Shown: positions 1 to 8,404 of the stretch, piece after piece
How positions within the stretch are numbered: the first letter of the stretch is position 1
Layout: the number at the start of each line of letters is the position of its first letter
Assembly (NCBI GenBank): GCA_029938115.1
Contig: JAPYOP010000010.1
Span: 41,787-104,202, forward strand
Length of the DNA: 62,416 nt
Direction: 5' to 3'
From: Colwellia sp.
GTDB taxonomy: Bacteria; Pseudomonadota; Gammaproteobacteria; Enterobacterales; Alteromonadaceae
Notes under the pieces: generated by a model
What the model saw: the letters and a program-made list of their open reading frames with translations, nothing else
Told to the model about the DNA's origin: nothing
The model's database searches: none
Translations under genes and position numbers: made by a program

Positions 1-100
1 AGTAAGGCTCTGGCAGTTGTAGTAATTTTCTTCCTGCGTACTTTCCAAAAGGCATTGTTTGATTGATTGCCTCAATTAGCGCTTGCTGGTTTGCTATCAC
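1..100 (-). CDS. DUF3820 family protein, N-terminal part (cut by window edge)
   Basis: Thirty-three codons read on the minus strand from a GTG at 100 to the window edge. The peptide contains MPFGKYAGRKLLQLPEPY, which matches the hallmark start of DUF3820 proteins (MPFGKYKGR..L.DLP..YL). An AAGGA sequence lies six bases before the GTG and supports this start. It reads in the same direction as the regulator gene at 147-680 and begins 47 bases after it, so the two could be co-transcribed. The function of DUF3820 is not established. The gene continues outside the window. Confidence 0.75.
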   Translation of the reverse strand, partial: MIANQQALIEAINQTMPFGKYAGRKLLQLPEPY

Positions 101-146
101 TTTTTATCCTTTTTATTTTTTATAATCTAGCCACTTAAAACAATAG

Positions 147-680
147 TTAAAACTGGGATTTTTTTTGCAGTTTACGCTGTAAAGTTCGTCTATGCATAGA
201 CAATTGTCTAGCCGTGGCTGAAATATTACCATCATTAGCTTTTAAGACTTGCTGAATATGCTGCCACTGCACTTGCTCTGCTGAAAGTGTCTCGCCATCT
301 ATTTCAGTATTTGTTTCAACTTCTGACGCCTTACTTTCATTAAGTGCCGCTAATAATGTTTGGGTATCGAGCGGCTTAGACAGGTAATCATCTGCTCCTA
401 GTTTAATCGCATTAACCGCGGTCGAGATACTAGCAAAACCAGTTAATAAAATAATACGGCTTTGAGGGCGAGATTGCCTTATTGGCGTTATGATACTTAA
501 GGTTGTTTCTTGCGCCAGTTTCATATCCAAAAGAATATACTCTGGTTTGTGACTATGACAGGCCAATAGTGCTGCAGAGTTGGTTTCAACATGCATACAA
601 TCAAAACCATGTTTTGTTAACCGACGCATTAAGGTATTAGCAAAAATACTATCATCTTCAACAATTAATAATTTCTTCAT
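147..680 (-). CDS. regA: Response regulator, RegA/PrrA/ActR family
   Basis: A 177-residue DNA-binding response regulator. The receiver domain occupies about residues 1-120, with the acidic pair at E8-D9-D10, the phosphoacceptor Asp52 in YILLDMKL, and the conserved Lys in the YLSKPLD segment. The C-terminus is a Fis-type helix-turn-helix (NISATARQLSMHRRTLQRKL), the signature of the RegA/PrrA/ActR/RoxR group of redox response regulators. These proteins control respiratory and redox genes under their partner kinase. The kinase gene ends 15 bases upstream on the same strand, so the two form an operon. The Fis-like helix MHRRTLQRK is essentially unchanged from the family, so the assignment is firm. 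Target genes cannot be deduced, although the N2O-reductase and Mo-enzyme genes in this window are the kind of targets such systems have. Confidence 0.85.
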   Translation of the reverse strand: MKKLLIVEDDSIFANTLMRRLTKHGFDCMHVETNSAALLACHSHKPEYILLDMKLAQETTLSIITPIRQSRPQSRIILLTGFASISTAVNAIKLGADDYLSKPLDTQTLLAALNESKASEVETNTEIDGETLSAEQVQWQHIQQVLKANDGNISATARQLSMHRRTLQRKLQKKSQF

Positions 681-695
681 TACTTCAAAGTCCTG

Positions 696-1940
696 CTATA
701 CGGGTAAGCTCAAAGTAACCATTGCGCCCCCTTGGTTATGGTTAGTTAATGCTAGCTTACCTCCAAGGCGTTCTAAACTGGCATGACTTAAAAACACCGC
801 CATTCCCAATCCTTGCTCACTGGAAACTGGTTTTACACCAAGCTGCTTAAGTTTCTCTAAGGTAAAACCTAAGCCATAGTCTCTAATAATAAATTGCCAA
901 TTATCATCATTTATACAACTTGTTAACGTGATCTTATTAGAGTGATTTGCTTTGCTTGCTCGCACGGCATTATTAATTAAATTGATAATCGCGGGCAATA
1001 GTGCCGCGTCAGCCATCACAGTACTTTCTTTATGCTGTAACTCTGATAACTCAACATCAATTCCTGGATGATTAACCCGTAAATTCTCTAATACTTGTGC
1101 AAGTAAATCATCAATATTGATAGCGGTAATGGTTTGTTCCTTAATATCAAAAACCATAGTCCTAAAAGCATTAAGGCTATCGGTACATCGTGCTAATTGA
1201 TTTTGCATACTTTCAATAACTTCATTGTTGGGAAAATCTTCACTAAGCTCATCGGCAAGTAACTGCACTGTAGCAATAGGTGTCGCCAGTTGATGAGTAA
1301 CCTGCGCTGATGCCACCCCTAACGAAGTCACTTGCTCTTGTCTTAATAGATTTTCCCGATAAGCTGCGATAGCCAATTCCCTTTGATTAATACTGCGCGC
1401 CATCTTGCCGACAACAATTGCGACCACCAATGCAGAAAACAAAAAGTTAATGCCCATGCCAATAAAGTGCCCTTGCATGTTACCGTGCATTACACTCATC
1501 GGTAAAAACCACAATAAAATACTGTAGGAAGCAATCGCTAACAAGGCAACTAGCCCCAATAACGCAGGAGTTAAAGTCACCGCAGCAATAGCAATAGGAA
1601 TTAACAGCAGTGAAACAAAAGCATTGGTTGCCCCACCACTAAAAAATAACAGCAAAGACAAGAATAATATATCAGCACAAATTTGGGTTAATAACGCTGA
1701 CTGACTTATGGTTGGCTTATTCCGGTAGAACATAAAACTAGCAAAAGTAAAAACTAGCTCTAGAGCAATAACGCTAAATAAAGGTGTCCAAGGTAATTGA
1801 TAGGCTAAGCCTAAATTAACGAAAAAAATAAGCAACAGTTGAATAATAATGGCTGCTGTACGTAAAGTTAAAACCATTGGAATTGGATTTTTTACTTTAA
1901 TATTTTCAGAGGAATTACTTATTTTAAAAAATGGATGCAT
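696..1940 (-). CDS. regB: Redox sensor histidine kinase, RegB/PrrB/RoxS family
   Basis: A 414-residue membrane sensor kinase. Six hydrophobic segments lie between about residues 23 and 180. They are followed by an H-box with the phosphorylated His at H216 (QVTHQLATPIATV) and a C-terminal ATPase domain with N-box (IINLINNAVRAS) and G-boxes (DYGLGF, GLGMAV). The periplasmic/quinone-loop motif of the RegB family, GGxxNPF, appears here as GGATNAF (residues 102-108), so the proline is replaced. A cysteine at 252, 36 residues after the His in ARCTDSL, sits where RegB has its redox-active Cys. The gene is transcribed just ahead of its response regulator. The family autophosphorylates under reducing or low-oxygen conditions; the signal sensed here is inferred. 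Confidence 0.8.
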   Translation of the reverse strand: MHPFFKISNSSENIKVKNPIPMVLTLRTAAIIIQLLLIFFVNLGLAYQLPWTPLFSVIALELVFTFASFMFYRNKPTISQSALLTQICADILFLSLLLFFSGGATNAFVSLLLIPIAIAAVTLTPALLGLVALLAIASYSILLWFLPMSVMHGNMQGHFIGMGINFLFSALVVAIVVGKMARSINQRELAIAAYRENLLRQEQVTSLGVASAQVTHQLATPIATVQLLADELSEDFPNNEVIESMQNQLARCTDSLNAFRTMVFDIKEQTITAINIDDLLAQVLENLRVNHPGIDVELSELQHKESTVMADAALLPAIINLINNAVRASKANHSNKITLTSCINDDNWQFIIRDYGLGFTLEKLKQLGVKPVSSEQGLGMAVFLSHASLERLGGKLALTNHNQGGAMVTLSLPV

Positions 1941-2002
1941 AAATTTTTAATAAAAATCAATATAACCTATATCATACCGATTATTTTTATCTTATTCTTA
2001 AC

Positions 2003-2061
2003 TTATACCAATCCGTATAAGAAAGTGATCACTTAGCGAGAATTTATACGGAATGGTATAA
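2003..2061. repeat. 59-bp palindromic repeat element
   Basis: Arms 2003-2020 and 2044-2061 are inverted copies matching at 17 of 18 positions (TTATACCAATCCGTATAA on the left). The 23-base centre carries a second perfect palindrome, AAGTGATCACTT (2023-2034). It lies between the divergent regB and oxygenase genes. The ends ATACCAAT/ATTGGTAT resemble short palindromes that I believe are scattered through Alteromonadales intergenic regions; other half-like copies occur here near 53291 and 56572. It may be a non-autonomous palindromic unit or a transcription-control hairpin. Confidence 0.7.
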
Positions 2062-2126
2062 AAATCATGTTGAAACCATAACATGAAAATTATCTTTTTT
2101 GATCTACTGACATAAACAAAACAGCA

Positions 2127-3092
2127 ATGACATTTTTACAACTCTTAGAGCAAAAACATTTTGGTAAACTGAACATAAATTGGATAGTAGAATACGCAAA
2201 ATCCAGTGCTGATTTTTGTATTCAATGGCTTATACATTCTATTAGAAGCAATGCTAATCAGTACGAACTTGCCTTGGCATTATCTTTTGCAGATAAATGG
2301 CAGTTAAATACGTTAACTCAATTAGAAACTTACTTAGCTGAAATGGTAAGCGATGAATTAAACCAAAATCCCTCATATGATGAAATATTTAAGCAAGTAA
2401 CAGCCATTAACAGTAACTTTTCATCTGCTCGGGTAGAATTAATTTTAGAGCAATTAGACTTTCTTTTTAAACCAAAGACTGAGGTTAATGACGAAAGCGT
2501 TAACATAAAAATTAATCACGTTAATGTTCCGCAAGCATTACTGAATGCTTTAATAGTACAAGCAAAGCCCCATTTAAAAGATGTGACTCTGTTTGGTGAT
2601 GACGGGCCCGGAAGCAAAGATAAAGGCATTAGAAATAATCGCCACTTTCCAACGCCATTACCCAATGGCATTATAGAATTAGCATTATTAGAGCGGTTAA
2701 TGGCGACATCACTTAATGCCTCTATTCACCATGCTGAGCCTGCAGTAATATTGTGTTATCAAAAAAATCAATATTATCATTGGCACTATGATGCCATTTA
2801 CCCACACAACCAAAATATTCAACAACAAATTGATCAGTTTGGTCAAAGAGCAAAGACAGCAATATTTTATATTAATGATGATTTTACTGGTGGCGAAACA
2901 GAATTTAAAAAACCTTTCACCTCGGTAAAGCCCAAGCAAGGAAACATTATCAGCTTTAATAATTGTGATAGTAGCGGTAAGAGGTTAACTGAAAGTATAC
3001 ATCGAGGGGTAGAATTACAATCAGGAGAAAAATGGATTATTACTTTGTGGTTTAGAAGCAAGCCTTTTTGGCTTAGAAACTCTTTTTTATAG
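2127..3092 (+). CDS. 2OG-Fe(II) oxygenase, prolyl 4-hydroxylase-like
   Basis: A 321-residue protein in two parts. The N-terminal ~120 residues are helical with no recognised family. The C-terminal ~190 residues are a double-stranded beta-helix dioxygenase of the prolyl 4-hydroxylase group. The iron-binding HxD is visible in YHWHYDAIYP, the distal His in SIHRGVEL, and the 2-oxoglutarate-binding Lys in SGEKWIITLWF, with typical spacing. A glycine-rich GGETEF segment precedes the distal His, as in the family. The protein substrate is unknown. It lies 32 bases upstream of msrA on the same strand, so the two may be co-transcribed, linking two protein-modifying or repair enzymes. No signal peptide is seen, so it is probably cytoplasmic. 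Confidence 0.8.
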   Translation: MTFLQLLEQKHFGKLNINWIVEYAKSSADFCIQWLIHSIRSNANQYELALALSFADKWQLNTLTQLETYLAEMVSDELNQNPSYDEIFKQVTAINSNFSSARVELILEQLDFLFKPKTEVNDESVNIKINHVNVPQALLNALIVQAKPHLKDVTLFGDDGPGSKDKGIRNNRHFPTPLPNGIIELALLERLMATSLNASIHHAEPAVILCYQKNQYYHWHYDAIYPHNQNIQQQIDQFGQRAKTAIFYINDDFTGGETEFKKPFTSVKPKQGNIISFNNCDSSGKRLTESIHRGVELQSGEKWIITLWFRSKPFWLRNSFL

Positions 3093-3124
3093 CCCTATTA
3101 GGCTACACAAAAAATGGAAAACAT

Positions 3125-3664
3125 ATGAATAATGATAAAAGTCTCGCTACCCTAGCAGGCGGCTGTTTTTGGTGCATAGAAGGTGCATTCTCTCAAGTGA
3201 AAGGCATATATTCGGCGACATCAGGTTACATGGGTGGCAACACCGAGAACCCAACCTATGATGACATTTGTACAGGTGAAAGCGGCCATGCCGAAGTAGT
3301 ACAATTGGCATTTGATAAAGCCATCATTAGCTACCAAGAAATACTTGAAATTTTTTTCACCCTACACGATCCAACACAACTGAATCGTCAAGGTAATGAT
3401 GTTGGCACACAATATCGTTCTGCTATTTTTTATCACGATGAATTACAACAGGGTATTGCGGTAGAAATAATCAAAGAAATGACTGAAGGCAACATGTTTG
3501 AGCACGATATTGTGACGCAAGTATGCGCTGTTGAAACCTTTTATTCAGGGGAAGAATACCATCAAGATTATATTACCAATAATCCTGAAAATCCGTATTG
3601 TCAGGCGATAGTATCACCAAAACTAGCAAAATTTAGGCAAACCTTTGTCAATAAATTGAAATAA
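3125..3664 (+). CDS. msrA: Peptide methionine-S-sulfoxide reductase MsrA
   Basis: A 179-residue cytoplasmic repair enzyme that reduces methionine-S-sulfoxide in proteins at the expense of thioredoxin. The active-site motif GGCFWCIEG is at residues 12-20, with the nucleophilic Cys14. The family signatures GYMGG, HAEVVQ and GNDVGTQYRSAIF are all present. A candidate resolving cysteine is Cys159 in NPYCQ near the C-terminus. Length is normal for the compact MsrA form without a fused MsrB domain. The start follows GGAAAACAT closely. It probably shares a transcript with the upstream dioxygenase gene. Confidence 0.95.
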   Translation: MNNDKSLATLAGGCFWCIEGAFSQVKGIYSATSGYMGGNTENPTYDDICTGESGHAEVVQLAFDKAIISYQEILEIFFTLHDPTQLNRQGNDVGTQYRSAIFYHDELQQGIAVEIIKEMTEGNMFEHDIVTQVCAVETFYSGEEYHQDYITNNPENPYCQAIVSPKLAKFRQTFVNKLK

Positions 3665-3708
3665 CTTCTTTTTAAATTCTATATAAAATGACAGGTTAGA
3701 AAGTAAGC

Positions 3709-4122
3709 CTATAGATTTTTAACCATATAATACTTACAGCCTGTTTTAGGATAGCCCTCCTGTACCCATTGCGTTTGATAACCTCTCGCTTGATAGAAGG
3801 GCATTGCTTGAAAGTTTAACGTATCAAGTAAACACTTGTTACAACCTCTTTCTTTCGCGGCCCCTTCTATTTTTGTGAGCAGTAGCTCACCTATTTTATT
3901 GCCTCGATGTTGTTCGTCTACCCACAAAGTATTGAGCATAAACCAATCACCAAAAGTTCTACCCGCAGCACCCGCAATAATACTACCTTGCTCGTCAGTC
4001 ATTTTAATAGCTAAAGGTTTTCTTTCATTCACTTCCCAACGTTGCCAATTATACTCAGCAATTTTTTCATCTAAAAAAGTAATTAGTCCCTGCTCAGGGT
4101 CGTCTATTAATTCAATCTTCAC
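3709..4122 (-). CDS. GNAT family N-acetyltransferase
   Basis: A 137-residue single-domain GNAT acetyltransferase. The acetyl-CoA-binding region is visible as LWVDEQHRGNKIGELLL (motif A, R/QxxGxG/A-like), followed by the C-terminal LDTLNFQAMPFYQARGYQT, with the FYQxxGY signature of motif B. The substrate cannot be predicted; small GNATs of this type are usually annotated only at family level. It is convergent with msrA and lies upstream of nadC in the minus direction. No signal peptide or membrane segment is present. Confidence 0.85.
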   Translation of the reverse strand: MKIELIDDPEQGLITFLDEKIAEYNWQRWEVNERKPLAIKMTDEQGSIIAGAAGRTFGDWFMLNTLWVDEQHRGNKIGELLLTKIEGAAKERGCNKCLLDTLNFQAMPFYQARGYQTQWVQEGYPKTGCKYYMVKNL

Positions 4123-4150
4123 TTAACATTACTCATAATCTACGCTGGTA

Positions 4151-5080
<930 letters not shown>

Positions 5081-5089
5081 TTATTCCTG

Positions 5090-5611
5090 TTAAGGGTATT
5101 CTCGTAAGGTAAGTTGTTTGCCTTTTTGGCTAAACTCGACTTTTTTTAAAGCGCTCATTCCCAACAAAATTTGATCACTTTTCATTGCTGGATTTATATG
5201 CGCGGCAACATTATATAGGAAAATATTGCCAATGCTAAGCTGATCTATTTTTGTTCGGTAAACTGTCACCGTACCATTGGCTGTTTGCACAGGATAACTG
5301 CCATAGCTTTCCAGTTGTAATTGATCAGCAATATGAGCTGGAATAGATACTTGTGTAGCACCCGTATCAAGTAAAAATGTGACTGATGACTCATTAATTG
5401 TACCTTGAGTTACATAGTGTCCTTGCCTATTTTGCTTTAAAATAACTTCTGCCTGACCTGAGCTATTAAGGCTAACTTGCGGTTGACTATTTGGGTTATA
5501 TTGATCATCAAGCACACCTTGAAAAAATAGCATTAATAAAGCTATTGCTATAATCCATGCAAGCCAGACAAATATTTTGCCGATTTTGTTTGTAGAGTCA
5601 TCGTCAGTCAT
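5090..5611 (-). CDS. Membrane-anchored retropepsin-like aspartic protease (TIGR02281 type)
   Basis: A 173-residue protein when started at the ATG at 5611 (MTDDDSTNKIGKIFVWLAW). A longer reading frame exists but would overlap the divergent ampD start at 5656, so the shorter start is preferred. One hydrophobic segment (about residues 12-31) anchors the N-terminus. The rest is a single retropepsin-like domain with the catalytic DTG at residues 82-84 (FLLDTGATQVSI) and a conserved LLGMSALKKVEF near the end. Such half-size proteases must dimerise. It begins 45 bases from ampD and ends 13 bases before nadC. Substrate and role are unknown. Confidence 0.8.
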   Translation of the reverse strand: MTDDDSTNKIGKIFVWLAWIIAIALLMLFFQGVLDDQYNPNSQPQVSLNSSGQAEVILKQNRQGHYVTQGTINESSVTFLLDTGATQVSIPAHIADQLQLESYGSYPVQTANGTVTVYRTKIDQLSIGNIFLYNVAAHINPAMKSDQILLGMSALKKVEFSQKGKQLTLREYP

Positions 5612-5655
5612 AATAGAATGATTCTTAAATAAGTCATTAATATAAAAGTTATTGT

Positions 5656-6279
5656 ATGCCGTTAAGCAAACATAAAAAAGCCGAAAAAGGTAATAATTTG
5701 CAAGCAAATTTATTCATTGAACATGGCTGGCTATCGTTTGTTAATCAGAAAAAATCAACTTTTTTCACTGCTCGCTGTAAAAGTGACCAAATTACTCTAC
5801 TCGTTGTTCACAATATTTCTCTTCCTGCAGGCAAGTTTGGCGGCAATCATATAACCAAGCTTTTTTTAGGTAAAATAGATGCCAATGCTCACCCTAGTTT
5901 TGCCGATATTGCTCAAATACAGGTCTCTGCCCATTGCTTAATTAGGCGTGATGGCAGTATCATTCAATATGTCTCTTTTGATGATAAAGCATGGCATGCT
6001 GGGATATCTTGTTTTAATGGTATTGATAAGTGTAATGATTTCTCAATCGGTATAGAGCTTGAAGGCACAGATGATATTCCTTATGAAGAAGCTCAATACC
6101 AACAGTTAGCAAAGTTAACGGCTAGTTTGCAAAAAAACTACCCCTTAATTAGCAATAAGAATATCGTAGGTCATTGTGACATTGCTCCGGGGAGAAAAAC
6201 TGATCCTGGGCAGGTGTTTGACTGGCAATATTTTCATCAAATCTTGAAAACAATAAAAAACAATAAAGGTTACAAATGA
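5656..6279 (+). CDS. ampD: 1,6-anhydro-N-acetylmuramyl-L-alanine amidase AmpD
   Basis: A 207-residue cytosolic amidase of peptidoglycan recycling that cuts anhydro-muropeptides between MurNAc and L-Ala. The zinc ligands are visible at H52 (VVHNISL), H173 (VGHCDIAPGR) and D183 (KTDPG), and the catalytic Glu at E134 (IGIELEGTD). Motifs SAHCLIRRDG and WHAG are intact. The N-terminus is about 20 residues longer than in enterobacteria and Lys-rich; M1 at 5656 is the only upstream ATG. Loss of AmpD elsewhere raises AmpC beta-lactamase expression, but no ampR-ampC pair is seen here. It overlaps ampE by 4 bases (ATGA), so translation is coupled. Confidence 0.96.
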   Translation: MPLSKHKKAEKGNNLQANLFIEHGWLSFVNQKKSTFFTARCKSDQITLLVVHNISLPAGKFGGNHITKLFLGKIDANAHPSFADIAQIQVSAHCLIRRDGSIIQYVSFDDKAWHAGISCFNGIDKCNDFSIGIELEGTDDIPYEEAQYQQLAKLTASLQKNYPLISNKNIVGHCDIAPGRKTDPGQVFDWQYFHQILKTIKNNKGYK

Positions 6280-7217
6280 GTTTACTAAGTTTACTAATCG
6301 CTCTAGCTGCGGAAAAATCATTATCTGCTTCCATTTGGCGTTTTGATTATTACTACCAGCAATATGTGAATTTTTTTCAAAAAAATTCAACCTTAGCGCA
6401 ACTAAAGGGTAGCAACCTAAGCTATACCCTTTTTCTACTTTTACCCGTTGCTGTCGTTTATGGCATTTTAACCTTGGTAGATGATGGACTGTTTCACTTA
6501 GTCATTTCGACATTAATACTTATTGTAAGTTTTGGCTGTTTCACTACAAGAGATAGCTATAAGCAATATTTACATGCCGCTTTTAGAGGCGAAATGACTA
6601 CCTCTGAATTACATCATCAACAACTTCTACAAGACAAAAACTTACCTACAATGGGCTTTGGGCAAGCATTAATTTGGCTAAATTACCGTTACTACATTGC
6701 TATCATGCTATTTTTTGTGGTTTTTGGTGCTGCTGGCGTGGTGTTTTATCGACTCCTAACAACAGTAATTGAGCAGCAAAATGGTTGCTCTTTAGACGCC
6801 TATGAAGCAGAAGAAGTAATCGATAATCAAGCAGAAGCTGTAGATCCTAGTCATTCTGAATCTATAACAGAAGAGGTTAATGATCAGCATATAGAACCGA
6901 GTGTTTCATCTGGTTGTAAAAATTATAATGATATTCTGTTCTACCTTGACTGGTTACCTGTTCGTATAACCTCACTGGGCTATATGTTTGTTGGTCATTT
7001 TTCAAAAGCGCTACCTATGTGGTTAGAAAGTTTATTTGATGGTAAAAAACCAACCCATGAAATACTAATCGATGTAGCCCAAAAATCTGAAGATATTATG
7101 GTTGACGAAGATGATTGTACTGCTGAGCCATGTTTGCTAGTACGTTTAGCTAAGCGAAATGCTCTGTTAGTATTAGCGACTATTTCTGTATTAACCCTAG
7201 TGGGAATTATTGGTTAA
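6276..7217 (+). CDS. ampE: AmpE family inner-membrane protein
   Basis: A 313-residue integral membrane protein of the AmpE branch of the AmpE/CobD superfamily. It starts MSLLSLLIALAAE and has hydrophobic segments near residues 47-90, 128-155 and at the C-terminus (NALLVLATISVLTLVG). The superfamily motif DWLPVRITSLGY is present. An acidic stretch rich in Glu and Asp (about residues 170-205) is predicted to be a soluble loop. It is translationally coupled to ampD. In enterobacteria ampE modulates beta-lactamase induction, but the biochemical activity is unsettled. A second superfamily member with the same WLPVR motif lies at 48359-49339. Confidence 0.88.
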   Translation: MSLLSLLIALAAEKSLSASIWRFDYYYQQYVNFFQKNSTLAQLKGSNLSYTLFLLLPVAVVYGILTLVDDGLFHLVISTLILIVSFGCFTTRDSYKQYLHAAFRGEMTTSELHHQQLLQDKNLPTMGFGQALIWLNYRYYIAIMLFFVVFGAAGVVFYRLLTTVIEQQNGCSLDAYEAEEVIDNQAEAVDPSHSESITEEVNDQHIEPSVSSGCKNYNDILFYLDWLPVRITSLGYMFVGHFSKALPMWLESLFDGKKPTHEILIDVAQKSEDIMVDEDDCTAEPCLLVRLAKRNALLVLATISVLTLVGIIG

Positions 7218-7254
7218 AGCTTCTAGCTTCTAGCTTCTAGCTTCTAGCTTCTAG
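7218..7254. repeat. Heptanucleotide tandem repeat (AGCTTCT x5)
   Basis: Five perfect head-to-tail copies of AGCTTCT start at 7218, directly after the ampE stop codon (TAA 7215-7217), and end in a partial sixth copy. The array is non-coding. Perfect copies of a 7-bp unit suggest a length-variable slippage tract between ampE and the pdhR promoter region. Confidence 0.9.
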
Positions 7255-7380
7255 ACAATAGGCTTCCCTTTAAGCAGCCAACATGAATAATGAATTGATT
7301 TATGTTGGCAAACAGTGCAAAACACACTGCCCTGCTTGTAACTTTTAACTCTATACTTGCCACAAATAACTCTATTCAAT

Positions 7381-7395
7381 ATTGGTAAGACCATT
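7381..7395. promoter_or_regulatory. PdhR-like operator 1 (distal)
   Basis: ATTGGTAAGACCATT departs by one base from the enterobacterial PdhR consensus ATTGGTNNNACCAAT, and its spacer AAG is the one common in E. coli sites. It lies 223 bases upstream of the pdhR start, in a 386-bp gap. Function is inferred from the motif and its place. Confidence 0.55.
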
Positions 7396-7504
7396 AACTT
7401 CAAACACTCAAATTAAACAACTGTTTCAAGTTTTAACTCTAATATAAATTAACCTTTTATTAGTGAATCCCCTTGCATTACTAACAACCTTCAACTAAAT
7501 TACA

Positions 7505-7533
7505 TTGCAAATGGTGTGTTTATTTGCTATTTT
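7505..7533 (+). promoter_or_regulatory. Candidate sigma-70 promoter of pdhR-aceEF-lpd
   Basis: TTGCAA (7505-7510) and TATTTT (7528-7533) are separated by 17 bases, giving a weak but properly spaced -35/-10 pair. Transcription would start near 7541, which places the PdhR-like operator at 7549-7563 just downstream of +1, as at the E. coli pdh promoter. The rest of the 7255-7504 gap is AT-rich, with only the distal operator recognised in it. Confidence 0.35.
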
Positions 7534-7548
7534 ATTGTCTGAAATATG

Positions 7549-7563
7549 ATTGGTAATACCAAT
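7549..7563. promoter_or_regulatory. PdhR-like operator 2 (proximal)
   Basis: ATTGGTAATACCAAT is a perfect 6-3-6 palindrome and a complete match to the PdhR consensus ATTGGTNNNACCAAT. It sits 41 bases before the pdhR start codon. This supports pyruvate-responsive autoregulation of pdhR-aceE-aceF-lpd. Note that similar TTGGTAATACCAA palindromes can also arise from Alteromonadales repeat ends. Confidence 0.65.
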
Positions 7564-7603
7564 TTACCATAAATAAAAATAATGAATTAGGGTTTAATCG
7601 TTA

Positions 7604-8362
7604 ATGCCACAGCCATTGAAACAACAGCTAAAACCTCAAAAGTTATCTGATATTATTTTAGCGCAATTAGAAAATATGATAATCGAAGGCAGTTTACAGC
7701 CCGGTGAAAAGTTATTACCTGAGCGTGAACTAGCCAAGCAATTTGAAGTTTCAAGACCTTCACTGCGTGAAGCAATACAAAAACTAGAAGCAAAGGGGCT
7801 AGTTACCCGAAAACAAGGCGGCGGCACTTTTGTAAGTAAAGCCATAATGAAGTCTTTTTCAGATCCATTATTTGACTTGATGGCTAATAGCAGTGAGTCG
7901 CAATTTGATTTATTAGAGTTTCGTCACGGCATGGAAGGTATGGCTTCTTATTATGCTGCAATGCGCGGTACTAATGCAGACTTTGATCATATTCAAGCCA
8001 AACATAACCTTATAGGTAATAGCCAATTAGAAAATGATTTTCGCTTAGAAGCACAAGCCGTTTATGAGTTTTATTTGGCTATATGCGCGGCTTCACATAA
8101 TGCGATGATATTACACACTGCGCGAAGTATGGCCTCATTGTTAATAGATAACATAGAAAAAAACTTAACTGTTTTAGCGAAACGTCCAGATATCTTTAGC
8201 AAGATAACGGATTACCGAAAGAATTTGCTCGACGCAATCACTAGCGGACAGCCAAAAAAAGCATGGGGTGCAAGTCACCGTCATCTTGCTTTTATTGAGG
8301 AAGTGTTACTTAAGCTAACTCAAGAAAACAGCCGCATGGAACGCTCCATGCGACGCATGTAA
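7604..8362 (+). CDS. pdhR: Pyruvate dehydrogenase complex repressor PdhR
   Basis: A 252-residue GntR/FadR-family repressor. The winged-helix DNA-binding domain covers residues 10-80 (LSDIILAQLENMI..., PERELAKQFEVSRPSLREAI, TRKQGGGTFV). The C-terminal helical FCD domain follows, with HRHLAFIEEVLL near its end. It lies 42 bases upstream of aceE in the classic pdhR-aceE-aceF-lpd order and downstream of two PdhR-like operators, so it is the local repressor, released by pyruvate in the known family. Length is nearly identical to E. coli PdhR (254). Start ATG at 7604 precedes a normal FadR-like N-terminus. Confidence 0.93.
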   Translation: MPQPLKQQLKPQKLSDIILAQLENMIIEGSLQPGEKLLPERELAKQFEVSRPSLREAIQKLEAKGLVTRKQGGGTFVSKAIMKSFSDPLFDLMANSSESQFDLLEFRHGMEGMASYYAAMRGTNADFDHIQAKHNLIGNSQLENDFRLEAQAVYEFYLAICAASHNAMILHTARSMASLLIDNIEKNLTVLAKRPDIFSKITDYRKNLLDAITSGQPKKAWGASHRHLAFIEEVLLKLTQENSRMERSMRRM

Positions 8363-8404
8363 TAAATTATTAAATATAAACAAAAATATTGGAGACAAAG
8401 CAAT

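Noticed and set aside
5612..5707. Upstream extension of the retropepsin-like gene to 5707
   Set aside because: It would overlap the divergent ampD start; the ATG at 5611 places the membrane helix normally.
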